64,000 bases of DNA from Antilocapra americana (Eukaryota > Chordata > Mammalia > Artiodactyla > Antilocapridae). The first letter of the stretch is position 1, and each line of letters starts with the position of its first letter. Both the position numbers and the translations under genes were made by a program. Of the stretch, positions 10,801-26,426 are shown piece by piece. The stretch is taken from contig ML664161.1 in assembly GCA_007570785.1 (NCBI GenBank), positions 44,540,418 to 44,604,417 of the forward strand, written 5' to 3'. A model generated the notes under the pieces. That model had not been told where the DNA came from. It worked only from the letters and a program-made list of their open reading frames with translations, and made no database searches.

Positions 10801-12716
10801 AGAATCAGTAAACTGGTGCCAGATTACTGATTAGCATAAGCACTCAACACATCGAAAGAGTTGCTGCTGCTGCTGACACGAAAACTTTTTCTCCAAGAAA
10901 AACAGAGCAATGAAAAAGAATCTTGGAAAAGACATTTGGTCACAGTTCCGTTTGGACGAGGTATTGGACAAACTGATTATGGAGGAAAAGGCTCCCAGGA
11001 CTCCTTCCCACCTTCTGTCTCATAAAGAAACTTCCATGTGGACTGAGAACTCTACCCAGCCCCTGGCACAGTGCCTGACATGAAGTAGCCACAGAATAGA
11101 CATAGCCTTCAATTGTTGACCTGAATGTAAAGAATTAGAAGGACATTTAGTTCAGTTCAGTGTCTACATATAGAATTATTCTTTGAGACAGAATCTTAGC
11201 CTTGACTAATTTGTGGACATATCCAATTGCTACAGAACTAGACTACTACATTAAACAATATTTAATGTCATAATTTGATATTCAGAACATACAGAATTAT
11301 GAGCAACAGGCTTTGGTTAAGAGTATATATATATATTAATATATAGCAAATGAGAATAAATACATCTATAATTTCAAAATAGTTCAATAAAAATATTTGA
11401 TACTTAAAGGGATGTATCCTCAGCGGCATCGAAAACTCAGATTATAGAAGGCCTGAACTGAGGGCCCTAGTGTGGGGGGCTGAAATTTCAGTTTATTGTC
11501 ATTTATATATCCTAACTATATACTTAGGCGTATATCTTTCTATCTTATTTTAGAAATACATGTACTATACCTTCTCATATGAGGTATCGAGTTGGGGTTC
11601 TCCAGCTACAAATGTGTAGTGTTCAGGTGCTCTGGGCACTGATCTCTACCACACTCACATCCATCAAGATTGAGAATGAACACACACCCATTCACTCAAC
11701 ACACATTTCCTGAGCTCCTATAAACCAGTTCCTTCACGAGAGAGATGCGGTGCTAGCCCTTTAGCAGGACCCTCAATTCTGTATAAGCTGGAAGGTTCTT
11801 ATGTTGTAGCTTCACTTTGGGATGGAAGGTGAAGTTGAGGCTGATAAAGACATGACATTGATGGTCTTGATATCTTGCCTGTATCTTCTCAGTTCCAAAT
11901 ATATAAGATATCCCTCTCATCTGGGACAGACCTGCCACCAACTACGCTAACAGAAAAAGACCTTGAGGGCAGAGACAAGGCAGAAGCAGAAGAATGTACA
12001 GAGAAAATAGAGAGATGTGGGGGAGAGGAGGTAGAGACAAAGTGAAGTATGCTCACAAAGGTAAGGGGTGGTCCAGCATGGATCTTGTGGATGCTGTGGT
12101 GCCCAGTGTTTGTAGAGATCTGTGTTCCCTTTCTTGGCCTAAGCGGGGTCTTGCATAACTGGGCAATGATTTGCTATCCTGGAATGATTTGGATGGAAAA
12201 ATAATGACTAATTAAGACAGTGTAAAGTCCCTGGAGAGCTGGGGTATAGGCAAGGGACATCTAGGAAGATAATTTACAATATACATTTTTGACTGTGTAA
12301 AGGGGATTTGCTCAAGAGGGCTCAGAGCCTCTTCATTTAAGGGGCTCTGGATTTGTGAACTGGCTCAAGTCTAAAAACTGAAGGAGGGGCTGCAAGTCTC
12401 TATTGTGGTGATTCAAGTCATAGTTCTGTTGAACAAACCTAGAGTTTTTCTGCTTTTACAAATCAAATAAGCCTTTAGCAGACTGCCCGTCTATTCAGTA
12501 TTTAGTTCTAGGGACACCACGATCAACTAACCAATGCCTTTGACCTCTGAGGCTCAAATGCTTCTATTTATTGTTTTAGCCCTGTTGCCCATTATAGTGA
12601 CTATATCTACCTGTCTTTGGTGATTGCCACTTAGCTCTTGCCATTCCTGGATCCTATCACCCCACTGAATTCAGGGAGAACAGTTAGACGGCAATACAGA
12701 GCAGATAAAGGATGCT
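10801..12716. other. Unique AT-rich stretch, no gene recognised
   Basis: Contains a short (TGC)n run near 10863 and an AT repeat near 11322-11340. The segment at about 12485-12690 shares diverged sequence with 43590-43800. No open frame here resembles a protein family. Confidence 0.4.
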
Positions 12717-12729
12717 AGTGTCCCCTTCA

Positions 12730-13000
12730 GAGAAGGCACTGGTGCCCCACTCCAGCACTCTTGCCTGGAAAATCCCATGGACGGAGGAGCCTGGTAGGCT
12801 GCAGTCCATGGGGTCACAAGAGTTGGACACGAATTAGCGACTTCACTTTCCCTTTTCACTTTAATGCATTGGAGGAGGAAATGGCAACCCACTCCAGTGT
12901 TCTTGCCTGGAGAATCCCAGGGACGGGGGAGCCTGGTGGGCTGCCGTCTACGGGATTGCAGAGTCAGACATGACTGAGCGACTGAACTGAATTGAACTGG
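12730..13000 (+). mobile_element. BovA2 (Bov-A dimer) SINE
   Basis: Two Bov-A monomers, each with cactccagtnttcttgcctgg, share a linker with ttcactttcccttttcactt. The element ends ctgaactgaattgaactgg. The imperfect 13-bp TSD agtgtccccttca / agtgtctccttca lies at 12717-12729 and 13001-13013. Confidence 0.9.
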
Positions 13001-13164
13001 AGTGTCTCCTTCATGAATATATTTCTTACAGCCTTGGTAAAAGCAGTGTCCTCTGGACTCTCTTGGGGAACATATTTGGAAGGCACAGGTCTTAGAGAAT
13101 AAATCTACTCTAGAATTCAAATCTCATTAAACCTTTGGATACCTTTCTCTTTGGCAGCTTAACT

Positions 13165-14140
13165 TTTGATTTCAGACTCCCTGGCATCCTTAGAAATTAT
13201 TGGGAACTCCAAAGAGTTTTTGCTTATTTGGGTTATATCAACTGTTCTGTATCATATTAGAAATTAAAACTGAGTTTAAAAATATTCGTTTGATGCTACA
13301 CCAAAACTTGATAAATGTTCGTTACAGTATGAAACAAATTTCATCAATGAAACATCTTTCACTTGGTTAAAATCCACTGGTCTATCTTGAACTTTCAATG
13401 GATCTTTTAAGCTATTGTAACGTCATTTGCAAAATATTGGTTCACTAAATTTGAAGGCTTCTAAATGTTAACACATTTTATTCTACACTATTAAAAGTTA
13501 CATTTGTTAATATCAGAAACTGAAAAACTGTTGAGTATAGGGTGGCAGATACAAATTTCCATAACTTGCAACTTTCAGTGGAATTTTCAAATTTTTACTG
13601 TTAACAAATTCTGCCCACTATTTTCATTGAAGGAACATGAAAATGTTAAGAAAATGTTGATAATTTGTCAGTCACACTATCAAGTAAAGTATGGCATCCC
13701 GTGAGAAAAAAAGCTGGCTAGTTCAGCTTACAACTCAGTCATACAAGGGCTCTTTCTCAGGCAACCGTAATGCTTTATATGCACTTCTCACTTCATTAAA
13801 CAGAATATTAAAAAGATGTGCATTCGAGGGTTGAAATTTAATATTTTTACTACTTCATCAAGGATATTCTTAAATGCAACTGATATTTTCCTTTTAATTG
13901 GGAGTGTGTGGCAGTGACGACTATATAATGACTGGTGTAGTTGAGTGATCCTGCCTGGTTCTTGCTTACATGCTAGCAGCTTTACCCCACTGTTGCTTTT
14001 TCACCATTAGTGGAACTATCAACATATTAAAAAATGACAAATAACATCATGATATTATTACAAAAATAGTTCTGATCTTGTGACAGGGTGATGGGGACTT
14101 CCAAGGTTCAGTGGACTATATTGTAAAAACCTCTGCTCTA
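13165..14140 (+). repeat. Ancient DNA-transposon-like fossil (hAT type suspected)
   Basis: The left part (cagactccctggcatcctta, then gggttatatcaactgttctg) and the right part (tagttctgatcttgtgacag) follow a pattern I associate with long hAT fossils. I cannot name the subfamily. Frames inside are short and broken. Confidence 0.35.
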
Positions 14141-15284
14141 TAGTGTTTCAAAGAAGTTCTGGCATTTTATTGGGGATAGGCCAACTTTGCCTCCAACATT
14201 CAATCAACAACCCACCTTAGAGCTCTTCCCAGATACTCTTCGCTGCTTGAGCTAGTATTTTGAATCCAGAATCTCTATTTAGTTACACTCATCACAATGA
14301 GTTAGGTCGTGTCCAACATTATAATCCTTCTACTCTGATCCATCACCCCTAGGATTCAGTCCCATACATTTCCTCAGGGTTCTGTCAGTAAAAATGGGCA
14401 AAATCGTGCAACTCTTTTTGTGTATGTTGCATACTCTCATGTCATCAGTTCTGTATATCACCCATGGGCCTGCCGGGACTTGAGTCTGGTTCTAAGTCTA
14501 GAAGTAGTGAGAATACATGAGCATAGGTCTGAAAGGTCAGTAGTCTTCTTCAAGGCAACTGCCTCAGGGTTTTCCATTTCAAGTCCTTCAGGTGAGGGGA
14601 GACTAATCTCCTTAGAAATGGGAGGAAGGAATACTCCTTCCTGCAAAAAAGACTCAGTAGAATTTAGCAGTTTAAGGTCAGGATTTGCCCATCTGTCCAC
14701 ATTAAAATGTGAGTTGGCAACTTAGAGCCCCGAACTCACCCTTGTCTCTGTTTCAAGTTCTCCACCATGCTAAGAAGCATCTAACTAACTTCATTATATT
14801 TCTTATTTTTACTAAAATATTCTATGACACAGCTGCTTTGTCACAAAGAAGACTTGACTTCTACTGGCAATTGACTATACACGTCTTCAGGTGATAGGTG
14901 ATAACATAAGTGCTGCCTTAGCATGTCATGGGCTACCTACCAGGGTTTCCTTTTCTACTGAAAATAGAATAACCCATGCCTTTAAATCTAATCAGATCAA
15001 GGAGACAATTCCCCAAACCCCAAAGCCTCTTCAGAGAACACATCCTTAAAGCTATGTTTCTCTGAAACCACTTCCAGTGTTACTAATTTCTTTGTTAGTC
15101 AGGGTTTGATCTGAGTAGTAGAGCCATGAGTGACAGAGAGTAAGAGGCTGATGACAGGGATAAGGCCTTTCACAGTCATGGGGGCTGGTCCATTTAAGGC
15201 TACACTTCTGTATCTGATGTTAGGCCTGGGGTTACTAGGGCCAATAGTCAGGAAGGAAAATTAGACATACCCTAGAGAGAGTTG
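14141..15284. other. Unique sequence, no gene recognised
   Basis: No gene or clear repeat. An open frame of about 100 codons at 14420-14725 has an overlapping antisense frame of similar length and no family resemblance, so it is not called. Confidence 0.4.
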
Positions 15285-15464
15285 ATGATGCCAGAGATAA
15301 ACAATCTACCTGCCAATGCAAGAGAGGCAAGAGACATGGGTTTGATCCCTGGATTGGAAAGATCCACCTGAAAAATTCCATGGACAGAGGAGCCTGGTGG
15401 GCTACAATCCATAGTGTTGCAAAGAGTCAGATATGACTGAGTGACTGAAAACACACACACACTG
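15285..15464 (+). mobile_element. Bov-tA SINE (diverged)
   Basis: The Bov-tA body is recognisable from gggtttgatccctggattgg and gcctggtgggctacaatcca, ending gactgagtgactg and then a short (AC)n. Confidence 0.8.
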
Positions 15465-15820
15465 CTCTTCGGGGCCCCACAGTGATGTCCTTTGTCCAGC
15501 TGGTCACTACTAGGCTTTCAGGCATTCATGACTAACATCGGTGAATAGCATATGCTTACTTAGGTCCCCTTGGGCCCCTCTGGGGATTGTAACCATCGCT
15601 GGCAGTCTCGCCTCATCTGTGATTCCTCTGGAATTGAGCTAAGACCTATATTTGGCCTTGGTCCAGGCGGTCCTCTGTGCCTTCATCCCACCCCAAGTTG
15701 GCATATCCTCTTTACCAAGTTCTCCAAACAGATTCTCAGCCACATTTGAGTTCTACATGCCATGGGTAATAGAAGGTAGCTTAGAAAAGCTCAATTTATA
15801 TGTTTTCTCTGCTAAACTAG

Positions 15821-16036
15821 GCTTACCTGGTGGCTCAGAATATAAAGAATCTGCCTGCAATTCAGGAGACCCAGGTTTGATCCCTAGGTTGGGAAGATTC
15901 CCAGGTGGAAGGGAATGGCTACCCATTCTAGTATTCTTGCCTGGATAATTCCATAGACAGAGGAGCCTGGAGGGCTACAGTCCATGGGGTTGCAGAGTCA
16001 GACACAACTGAGCAACTAATGCTTTCACTTTTTCAT
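15821..16036 (+). mobile_element. Bov-tA SINE
   Basis: Begins gcttacctggtggctcagaa and contains gggttgcagagtcagacaca. Similar flanks (tctctgctaaacta / attttctgctcaacta) suggest an imperfect target duplication. Confidence 0.83.
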
Positions 16037-19000
16037 TTTCTGCTCAACTACACTACATCCCTTGGTTTGCATTAAAGTAACACATCCCATGCTGATCAAG
16101 AGTAGCATAAGAAGTCATCTTCTTCCAGAGCCCAAGTGAGGAGCCAGAATAAAGATTTCTCTCCTTAGAATTCACTCAGCTTATTGGTGTTTCTGAAGTA
16201 CCCCTTCCGTTTCAGCTCATGGTCTGTGTTCATATGTGCATGAAAGAGTGAGTAAGAGTGAGAGAGAAAATGAGTTCTCTGGAGCCAGGAGTGTACTGGA
16301 TCTGTGAGGAAAAGGGGGGCTCTGGCTTATAGTGTTTACTGCTATGGTGTAAATACTCCCATCATGACTGATCTCAAGCTCTCAGTGATATAACAACCTG
16401 CTTAGAAAATATCTAAATTTAAAAAGTGACCTTGCTAACCAATATAAACTGAGACCAGCATCCAGCTACCAGCTACCTGGAGCCTTGTTGTATCTACCTT
16501 TGTTTTCTTTTATCTATTTGTTTCTTCTTACAATTTCTCAGCTGTGAAGAGTGGGTTTTCTTTTCTTTTCAATATATTACATTCTCCTTCTATTATGGAG
16601 GGGTCAGCCTCTTGGCTAGGAGAACTGTACAATTTATCATCCAAACAAAGACTTTTCTGAGAAAGAAAAAGTCACTCTTAATTTTTCATCAGGATAATAA
16701 GAATAAAGCAGGACTAGTCCAAGAAAACTCTTGATTTAGTCTTTATACTCAGAAAATTGTGTTATCTATAAAATTTGGGAGATACACTATCATCTGAGTT
16801 TTTAATGCTCCCAGATAAATTTAGGAAATCTTCCCCCATCCATACCTGGTTTTTAAGCCTGCTGTCTTGTTAAATAGGCCTTCAACATGGAGGTCTACAA
16901 GGAAGCAGCCACCTGTTTAATATTTTCATATCTTTTTCTGTCAATAAATATAAATCCCCTTATAGGCCACTGAAAGGACAGTCCCATCTTTCAATCAGAC
17001 TGCGAAACCAATTCAGGTTCTGCACCAGATAGTTTGTGATTTTGAGCAAGTCTCTTAATTTCTTGTAGTCTTAGTTTCACAATGCATGCTTTTGGGGATA
17101 GGTAGAACCGGAGCTTAAGGGTGTTACCAGTCCTTCCTGGTTCATCTGAGACTATCCTGATTTTAAAACTAAAATTCTGCATCGTAGGAACCCTCTCAGT
17201 CCTGAGCAAATTGAAATGGTTGGTTACCATACAACTCAGCAAAATTGTTATGAAGTTCACATATCATGTAACAATGCATCTCATTTACATGGATTGCTGT
17301 CTTTGGAGTCATGTGAATGAGTGGTCAGTTTCGCTTTTCTCCATGCCTCTGCAGTTCTGCTTTATGATCAACTATCCGTGGATGATGAGTTAGTCTTTTA
17401 AATCATCGCAGCAATATGGTTTTTTGGCACAAAGCAAAAATTTTGAAGATTGATCTGATCTAATTCATCTTCCCCGAGACAAGCCCCCTAAATGACCTTT
17501 TGAAGAAAACCTCTGTAATCTTCTTGCTATAGAAAGTCCTTGCAAAAGGCAGACTGATTCTCCTATTACTTCTGTTGGAATGATCAATGTAGTTAGAGAG
17601 GCAGAGGATCAATCAAGCTATACATTCCATCCACCGCTCTGGGGACCAGCATAGAATTGTTCTCTCACAAAGGCTGTGTTTATGCTAGGTTAATAAGAAC
17701 TTCTCTTCTTAAAATACAGTGTGAGTTTAATGTTGATGACAAGGGTTGGGCAGCAAGTACAGAACCAAATTTCCTATGTCTTGAGAAGTTTCAGCTGGTA
17801 TATCTACAGCACCAGTTTTTCTCCCCAGTTCTGAGAGGTGCAATCCTAACAGGTAGTAAATAGCTTTAGAGGGGCCTGTTTGGTCTCAGGGACTCATTCC
17901 AGCTGATGTCTCTACCTCAGAATAAATGACACTTGCAGAGGCAATGCTCAGGATGACATCAACTTTTTCCACCTGGAAAGAACTGAAACCACCAGCTTAT
18001 TTTCAGTAGTTTCCTAGGAAGTAGGTCGGGATTTAAGAAATTATAATTTGGAACTCAATTTAGCAAAAAAGATGCCTTTTTCCCAATTATACCAGATGGT
18101 ACATACACAGCACCTTCATTACCAGCTCTTTAATCACACATCCCTCTTCTAACTTTGCAGGCCTATGTGGATGGAATTAATGAACCTAATTCTTCTTGAA
18201 AAATTACATAGTCAATGTGCTGTCTGGGAGAGAAAGATTAATGAGTCTCGGTTCTTCCTTTAATTCCACTCAGCTTCTCCCTAAGTTACACTGGAGGTGA
18301 CAGTAGGAAAAGCAAGGATTTAGGAATCATCTCAGAACCTAGCACATAATAGGGATAGTGGACAAGACATGGTTCCAGGCCTGGCTGTGTCATTCTCTGT
18401 GCAACCTTTGTGTTGTTTTACCTTTTTGGCTCTATTTCCATGACTCTAGGTGAGGGGTTGGATTGAGTAATCTTCAAGGTCTTCTCCATCTCTAGAAATC
18501 AATGCATTGTATACTTTAGCACATTTTCTACTGTCTCCTTTGCTTTGTTTGTGTTCCTCTCTGCCTTTCCCTAAAAACTGAGTAGGTTGATGGGACAGCT
18601 CTGGTTAAAGATGAGCTGGGGATAGTAATTAAGACTAGCTAGGAAAAAACACAGATGTTTATTTCCTCCCCTTTACTCAAGTCCTACTTTCAATAGAAAC
18701 CTCCCCAAGATACCAGATGGCTTTGCTTTCTCCTGGAAGCTGGCTCAATAGGAGCCAACTCATCTTCCTCATGTTAATCCTCATATTCCTTCTAACTCTA
18801 AGTTGATCATATCCAACTTGGGAAGTGACTCTGTATGGGTACTGGCACTGTTGTGCTGACAAACTGGCTCTTTCAAAACAAAGTCCTAATTTGTAGCATT
18901 TGTCTATTTTCATGGTATAAATATTACTTTGTGGCCAATTTCAAGTTAAAAATGATGTAACAACCTGCTTGAGAACTTCCTGAATATTTAACACCCTGCT

Positions 19001-19149
19001 CTCATGAAGCAACATGAGCTTATTCCAACCACTGGCCCAACAGAGATTATAAGTAAGAACCTTTTATTTCTTTTATCAGTCCATGTCAATACATTGCAGT
19101 GTACAGAGTAGGAACACAAGTGAGCCCTTGACTAACTGAGCCTCATCAT
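16037..19149. other. Mostly unique stretch with MIR fossils
   Basis: MIR-like cores occur at about 16985-17100 (tttgagcaagtctcttaatt) and 18370-18500 (tggattgagtaatcttcaag), both +. No gene is recognised. Open frames of 60-90 codons here show no conserved motif. Confidence 0.45.
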
Positions 19150-19440
19150 GACTTGATAATCTTCTATCCCCAAATTCACATGTTGGAAAATAATCCTCAA
19201 TATGATAGTATTTGGAGGTGGAATCTTTGAGAGGTAACTAGGTCATAAGGGTAGAGCCCTCATGATTGGGCCTAGTGTTCTTACAGAAGAGACCCCAGAA
19301 AGTTCTCTCATCCCTTTCTTCCATGTAAAGACACAGTGAGAAGATAACCAGCCACCTATGAACCAGGAAGGGACCCCTCACCAGACATCAAGTCTGCTAG
19401 CACCTTGATTGTGCTACTTTGATTTTTAATGCACACATAC
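19150..19440 (+). mobile_element. MLT1-like (MaLR) LTR fossil
   Basis: The order of blocks matches MLT1 LTRs: ccccaaattcacatgttgga, tttggaggtggaatctttga, ctaggtcataagggtagagc, gagaccccagaaag, gaagataaccagccacctat and ccctcaccagacatcaagt. It is old and non-functional. Confidence 0.72.
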
Positions 19441-19620
19441 ATACCCGTGAAAATATAATCAACTTTAATCTTCCATGTTAGCATTTTAGAAAGGAAAAGG
19501 TACTCCTAGAACTAAACTTCAAGCAGCATGAATTCCATCTCGCACTGGAGTTTTCTTGTGGTCCATGTCCATCTGTGATTTACTCAAGGATTCCTTCTCA
19601 AAATACCATTTATGGTGATC

Positions 19621-19752
19621 TCTGAATTAGAATGATTGGCCAAAGACCACCCGGAAACTAATCCCATTGCCATAAAACCCGAGACTGTGAGCCACATGGC
19701 AGAGCAGTTCTCCCGGGTTCCCTTACCCTGCTGCTCTTCACCGGGTGCCATC
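19621..19752 (+). mobile_element. Internal fragment of an ERV1-like LTR, inverted relative to the full copy at 20706
   Basis: About 130 bp, from tctgaattagaatgattggc to cttcaccgggtgcc. It is nearly the reverse complement of 20823-20953 inside the full LTR, with only a few substitutions and one short indel. It lacks both LTR ends. It includes the TATA-like ccataaaacc. Confidence 0.8.
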
Positions 19753-20329
19753 AGGTCAAAGAAAGATTTTAGAGACCAACCTATTATTAGCAAGTCAGAT
19801 ATTAACTTCATAAAGCTTTAATAAATTAAAGAACCTCCACTGTTGGGTTCTCTCTCTTTTTAGTTCTTATCTTGTTTACCTTTCCCCTTAACTTTGTTGT
19901 GTAAGCTTGCTTTGCAGGGTCATGCCAGTGGTGGCTGTGGGACAAAATGTTGTCTAGGCAGAGATGTTTCATCTGGAGCCAGATGTGACTTTCCTTTCAA
20001 CCATAATGTAAGCATGAAAGTATGAAAATTAACAGCACAAACAAAGTTTTATAGCTTTCTGTAGCAGCATCAAAAGCCAGGAAGGGCAATATCAGAATGT
20101 AATCAGTCATTCTCCTTTCCTATTAACTTGATTTCAATTTCTCTTCCAGAATAAACATTTGACACATTTCTTCATTAGTGTGGAGCTGGAGAAAGTGCAA
20201 TAACTGGCTCAGATGGGTTAATATTGCTTTACCCTGAGAGTTCTGGCTTGTGGAGTTTGGTGTTGGGTTTATGATTCCTACTGGGCTATATTACAAAGAT
20301 TAAATAAAGAAGGCAATGAGGTTGCTGAG
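19753..20329. other. Unique sequence, no gene recognised
   Basis: No repeat or gene recognised between the LTR fragment and the start of the old L1. Confidence 0.4.
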
Positions 20330-22829
<2,500 letters not shown>

Positions 22830-22843
22830 GAAACAGCTCACCT

Positions 22844-23583
22844 CTCTACCAAATCCTGAGTTTATAAAGGTGGTAATAAAAATATCAACTGAACTGAGAA
22901 AAATTATCAATATAAATGAAGATAACTGTAACGAGGAAATAAAAACTATAAAGATGAACCAATTAAAAATATGTAATTCAATTTCTAAGGCAGAAAGCAA
23001 TAAATAGCCAACTAAATGACACAGAAAAATAAATAAGTGATCTGGAAGACAGCAATGGAGATCTCCAGTCAGAACAGTAGACAGACAACTGAAAAAGAAA
23101 AATGAAAGAAAACATATGAGACCTATAGGATAATATAAAGTGTGACAACCTATGCATAATAAGAATACCAGAAGGAGAAGAGAGAGAAAGCTATCTAAAA
23201 TGTATTTGAAGAAATTATAGCTGAAAACTTCTCAAACTTGAAGAAGAAAAGAAACAGAATCCAGATACAGGAAGTACAGAAGGTCCCAAACCAGAAAAAC
23301 TCAAACAGGTCCACACCAAGACATACTATAATTAAAACGACAAAAGTTAAAGATAAGGGGAGGATTCTCAAGGAAGCAAAAGAAAAACAATTATTTACAA
23401 GGGAATCCCCACAAGGCTATCAGCCAATTTAACTTTGCAGACCAGAAGGGAGTGGCATGATATATATTCAAAGTCCTGAAAAGGAAAAACCCGCAACCTA
23501 GGATACTCTACTCAGCAACATTATCATTTATAACAGAAGGAGCAATTTAATAAAAATTTTCTCAGGTAAGCAAAAACTAAAAT
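22844..23583 (+). mobile_element. Old L1 (L1MA-type), ORF1 region
   Basis: Decayed ORF1 with L1MA-like blocks: aataagtgatctggaagaca, gaataccagaaggagaagag, ccacaccaagacatactata and gcagaccagaagggagtggc. Stops and frameshifts throughout. The RPL9 copy separates it from the upstream L1 part, and the block at 23584 interrupts it. Confidence 0.75.
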
Positions 23584-24010
23584 AATCTTTCCAGCTGTCT
23601 CTGCTATATTTCTACTAGGGTGGCTCACAGACACTCAATTGCTGCACCCATTGTCCTTTCCTCCAAATCTTTAGTTTTGGTGAGTGACGCTGTCATTATC
23701 CCAGCATGCAGAATTAGGACGTAAATATTATTTATTCCCACTAGTCTCTCTCCCTTGTCTCATTTCCAGTTAGGTACCAAATCCTGTACACCATTATTTT
23801 GAAACCATTCCTGACATTTTTGCTATTATGAAAGTAATAATAACTTTATTTTATATAACATTACCTTACACTTGTACTACTGTGGTTGCCTGACAATGCA
23901 CTTCCATTCTTTCCTGACCCAGGCAAATTCATCTTTCAAAAGCTTCCCCACGATGGGTCACAATCCCCTTCCTTTCTTTAATTACTTAAATTTGTCTCAG
24001 GATATGAACT
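23584..24010 (+). repeat. L2-like block inserted in the L1; duplicate of 31061-31468
   Basis: The segment interrupts L1 ORF1 and aligns along its length with 31061-31468, same orientation, roughly 85 percent identical by eye. Shared blocks include ccagttaggtaccaaatcct and aatccccttcctttctttaa. The sequence looks L2-derived. No poly(A) tail or clear TSD was found. Confidence 0.75.
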
Positions 24011-25203
24011 GACCATTTTTTAAACACAAAATCTACCCTTAAAGAAATAGTAAAAGGTCTTCTCTAAACAGAAAAGAAGCACAAATATATAAGAAACGTA
24101 AAATCAAAATAAGAAAGGCAAACATATAGTAAAAATTGAAGGTCTCTTAAATAAGCATGTATATAGATGAAAAATGATTTTAAAATGGTAAAACTGATTA
24201 TAACTACAATTAACAGTAAAATGATAATCATGAAGCTTTAAAATAGGACATTACAATCACAAAATACAAGAGAAGGAATTATAAAACTGTAGATATTTTA
24301 CAATGTGTTTGAACTTGAATGACTATCAGTTTAAAGCAAGTAGATAGAGTTATGGGTCAACATCTACAAGCTCCATGGCAACCACAAATCAAAAACATAC
24401 CATAGATTCACAAAAACCAAAAACAAAGGAACTCAGCAGTACTACAAAAGAAAATCATCAAACCACAAAAGGAAAAACAAAAAGAATAAGAACACATAAA
24501 AACTACAAAAACAACTGGAAAACAAGGATTAAAATGGCAATAAATACATACCTATCAATAATTACTCTAAATGTCAACAAATAAATGCTTTGATCAATAG
24601 AAAAAGAGTGGTTAGATAAAAAACAAGAACCTGAAATTTGTTGCCTACAAGAGGGTCATTTCAAGGTGAAAGACACAAACAGATTGAAAGTTAGGAGATA
24701 GAAAACAATACTTCATGCAAAAGGAAATGACAAGAAGGCAGGAATAGCAATACTTGTATCAGACAAAACAGACTTTAAAGCAAAGGCCATAAAGAAAGAC
24801 AAAGAAGGGCATCATACAATGATAAAGGGATAAATACAAGAAGAGGATATACATATCAACGTATATGCACTCAATATGGGGAAACAAAATATCATAAGAC
24901 TATATTATGAACAGTTATATATCAATGATTTGGATAATTGAAACAAAATGGACAAATATCTAGAAACAGTCTGCAAAGACTAAGTCAAGTGAAATAGACA
25001 ATTTGAACAGACTTAACAGTAGAAGTAAAATGGAATCTGTACTACTACTAATAATAAAAGCTCAGCAAACAAAAGCCCAGGACTGGATGGCTTTACTGGG
25101 GAATCCTACCAAGCACACAAAAAACTTGTATTTATCATTTTCAAACTCCTCCAAAATATTGAAGAGGCGAGAATACTCCCATATTTATTTTATGAGGCAA
25201 CCA
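24011..25203 (+). mobile_element. Old L1 (L1MA-type), end of ORF1, spacer and start of ORF2
   Basis: Resumes with cacaaaatctacccttaaag, the expected L1 continuation. It runs through ORF2 sequence such as attactctaaatgtcaacaa, aagacaaagaagggcatcat and aaaagcccaggactggatgg. Many stops; non-functional. Confidence 0.75.
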
Positions 25204-25402
25204 TGGGCTTCCCTTGTGGCTCAGCTGGTAAAGAATCCACCAGCAATGCAGGAGACCTGGGTTCGATCCCTGGGTTGGGAAGATCCCCTGGAGAAGGGAA
25301 AGGCTACCCACTCCAGTATTCTGGCCTGGAGAATTCCATGGACAGTACAGTCCATGGGGTTGCAAAGAGTCAGACACGACTGGGTGACTTGCACAATTCA
25401 CA
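25204..25402 (+). mobile_element. Bov-tA SINE inside the old L1
   Basis: A canonical Bov-tA: gggcttcccttgtggctcag, gggttcgatccctgggttgg, ccagtattctggcctggaga, then gagtcagacacgactgggtg. The L1 continues on the far side with atcttgatacaggccaat. Confidence 0.92.
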
Positions 25403-25775
25403 ATCATCTTGATACAGGCCAATATCTGTGATGAATATAGATTCAGAATCCTTAACAAAATAATAGCAATTCAAACTCAATAACACATAGAAAGAATCAT
25501 ACACCTCGATCAAGCTGGATTTATCCTGGGTCACAAAGTTGGTTCAACAGATGCAAATCAATCAATGTGATACACCACAGTAACACAAGGAAACATATAA
25601 ACAAGACTATCACCTTAATAGCTGCAGAAAAAGCTTCTGCAAAACTCAATATCCATTCATGATAAAAAAATTCTCATCAAAGTGTGTACAGAGGGAACAT
25701 ATCTCAACAAAAGAAAGGCAATTTATGACAAACCCACACACAACAAAATGGTGAAATGCTTAAAGTCTTCCTGTA
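25403..25775 (+). mobile_element. Old L1 ORF2 (reverse transcriptase region), middle part
   Basis: ORF2 sequence such as caagctggatttatcctggg and tgcagaaaaagcttctgcaa, decayed. It is broken at about 25776 by an LTR, with some L1 sequence apparently lost at the junction. Confidence 0.75.
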
Positions 25776-26426
25776 ACAGGAGGGAAAGGGGCAGGGCACA
25801 ACTTTTGAAAAATGACATAGCCCAAGGACAACATAAACTGATTAGAATCAAATGGGACCAAGATGGCAGATAAGACTAGACCTTGATCCTGAGTCAGCCA
25901 GTGAAATGACACACCTAGAGGTGCCATGACAGTTCCAAGGCACTGTTAAAAGACCAAGGAGCGAGTGGTGGCCCACATCCAGTAAATCTCCGCCCCTTCT
26001 CCAATAGTGAGTGGGAATAGTCCTCCCACTCACTAGCACGTGAAATTACCCAGCCTATAAAAACTAACCATGCCACATTTCACAGCCACCGCATCCACCC
26101 TCTGTGATGGCCCATACTCTGTCTGTGGAGTGTGCTTCTCTCTGTATCTGAATAATTCTACTTCTTACCTATCATTTTGTCTCTCACTGAATTCTTTCTG
26201 CAATGAGACATCAAGAACCTGAGCTTCATTAGGTGCTGAAACCAGGTACTGTGGGTTTTGGCTGGGTTTAGGCTCAGCCACTTGGGTTCAAGTCCCAAGC
26301 AGGGTTTTAGCTGGGTTCGAGTCCCAGGCATGTGGGTTCAAGTCCCAATCTGTGGTAAACGGTTTCATTCGCACTAAAGTCAAGAACAAGGCAAAGATTG
26401 TCTCTCTCACTTCTTCCGTTTACCAC
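25776..26426 (+). mobile_element. Endogenous retrovirus LTR inside the old L1
   Basis: About 650 bp, from tgtaacaggaggg to gtttaccaca (TG...CA). TATAAAA is at 26056-26062. The region downstream of it, with tttgtctctcactgaattct, is the R/U5-like part I associate with ruminant ERV1 LTRs. Three near-identical gggttc(a/g)agtccc motifs lie at 26284, 26313 and 26334. No TSD could be read, and flanking L1 sequence seems deleted, so boundaries are approximate. Confidence 0.68.

Noticed and set aside
10862..10876. Short (TGC)n run
   Set aside because: Only about four units; too short to be notable.
11150..11170. Short ttcagttcag motif resembling a BovB tail
   Set aside because: No BovB sequence follows on either side; coincidental.
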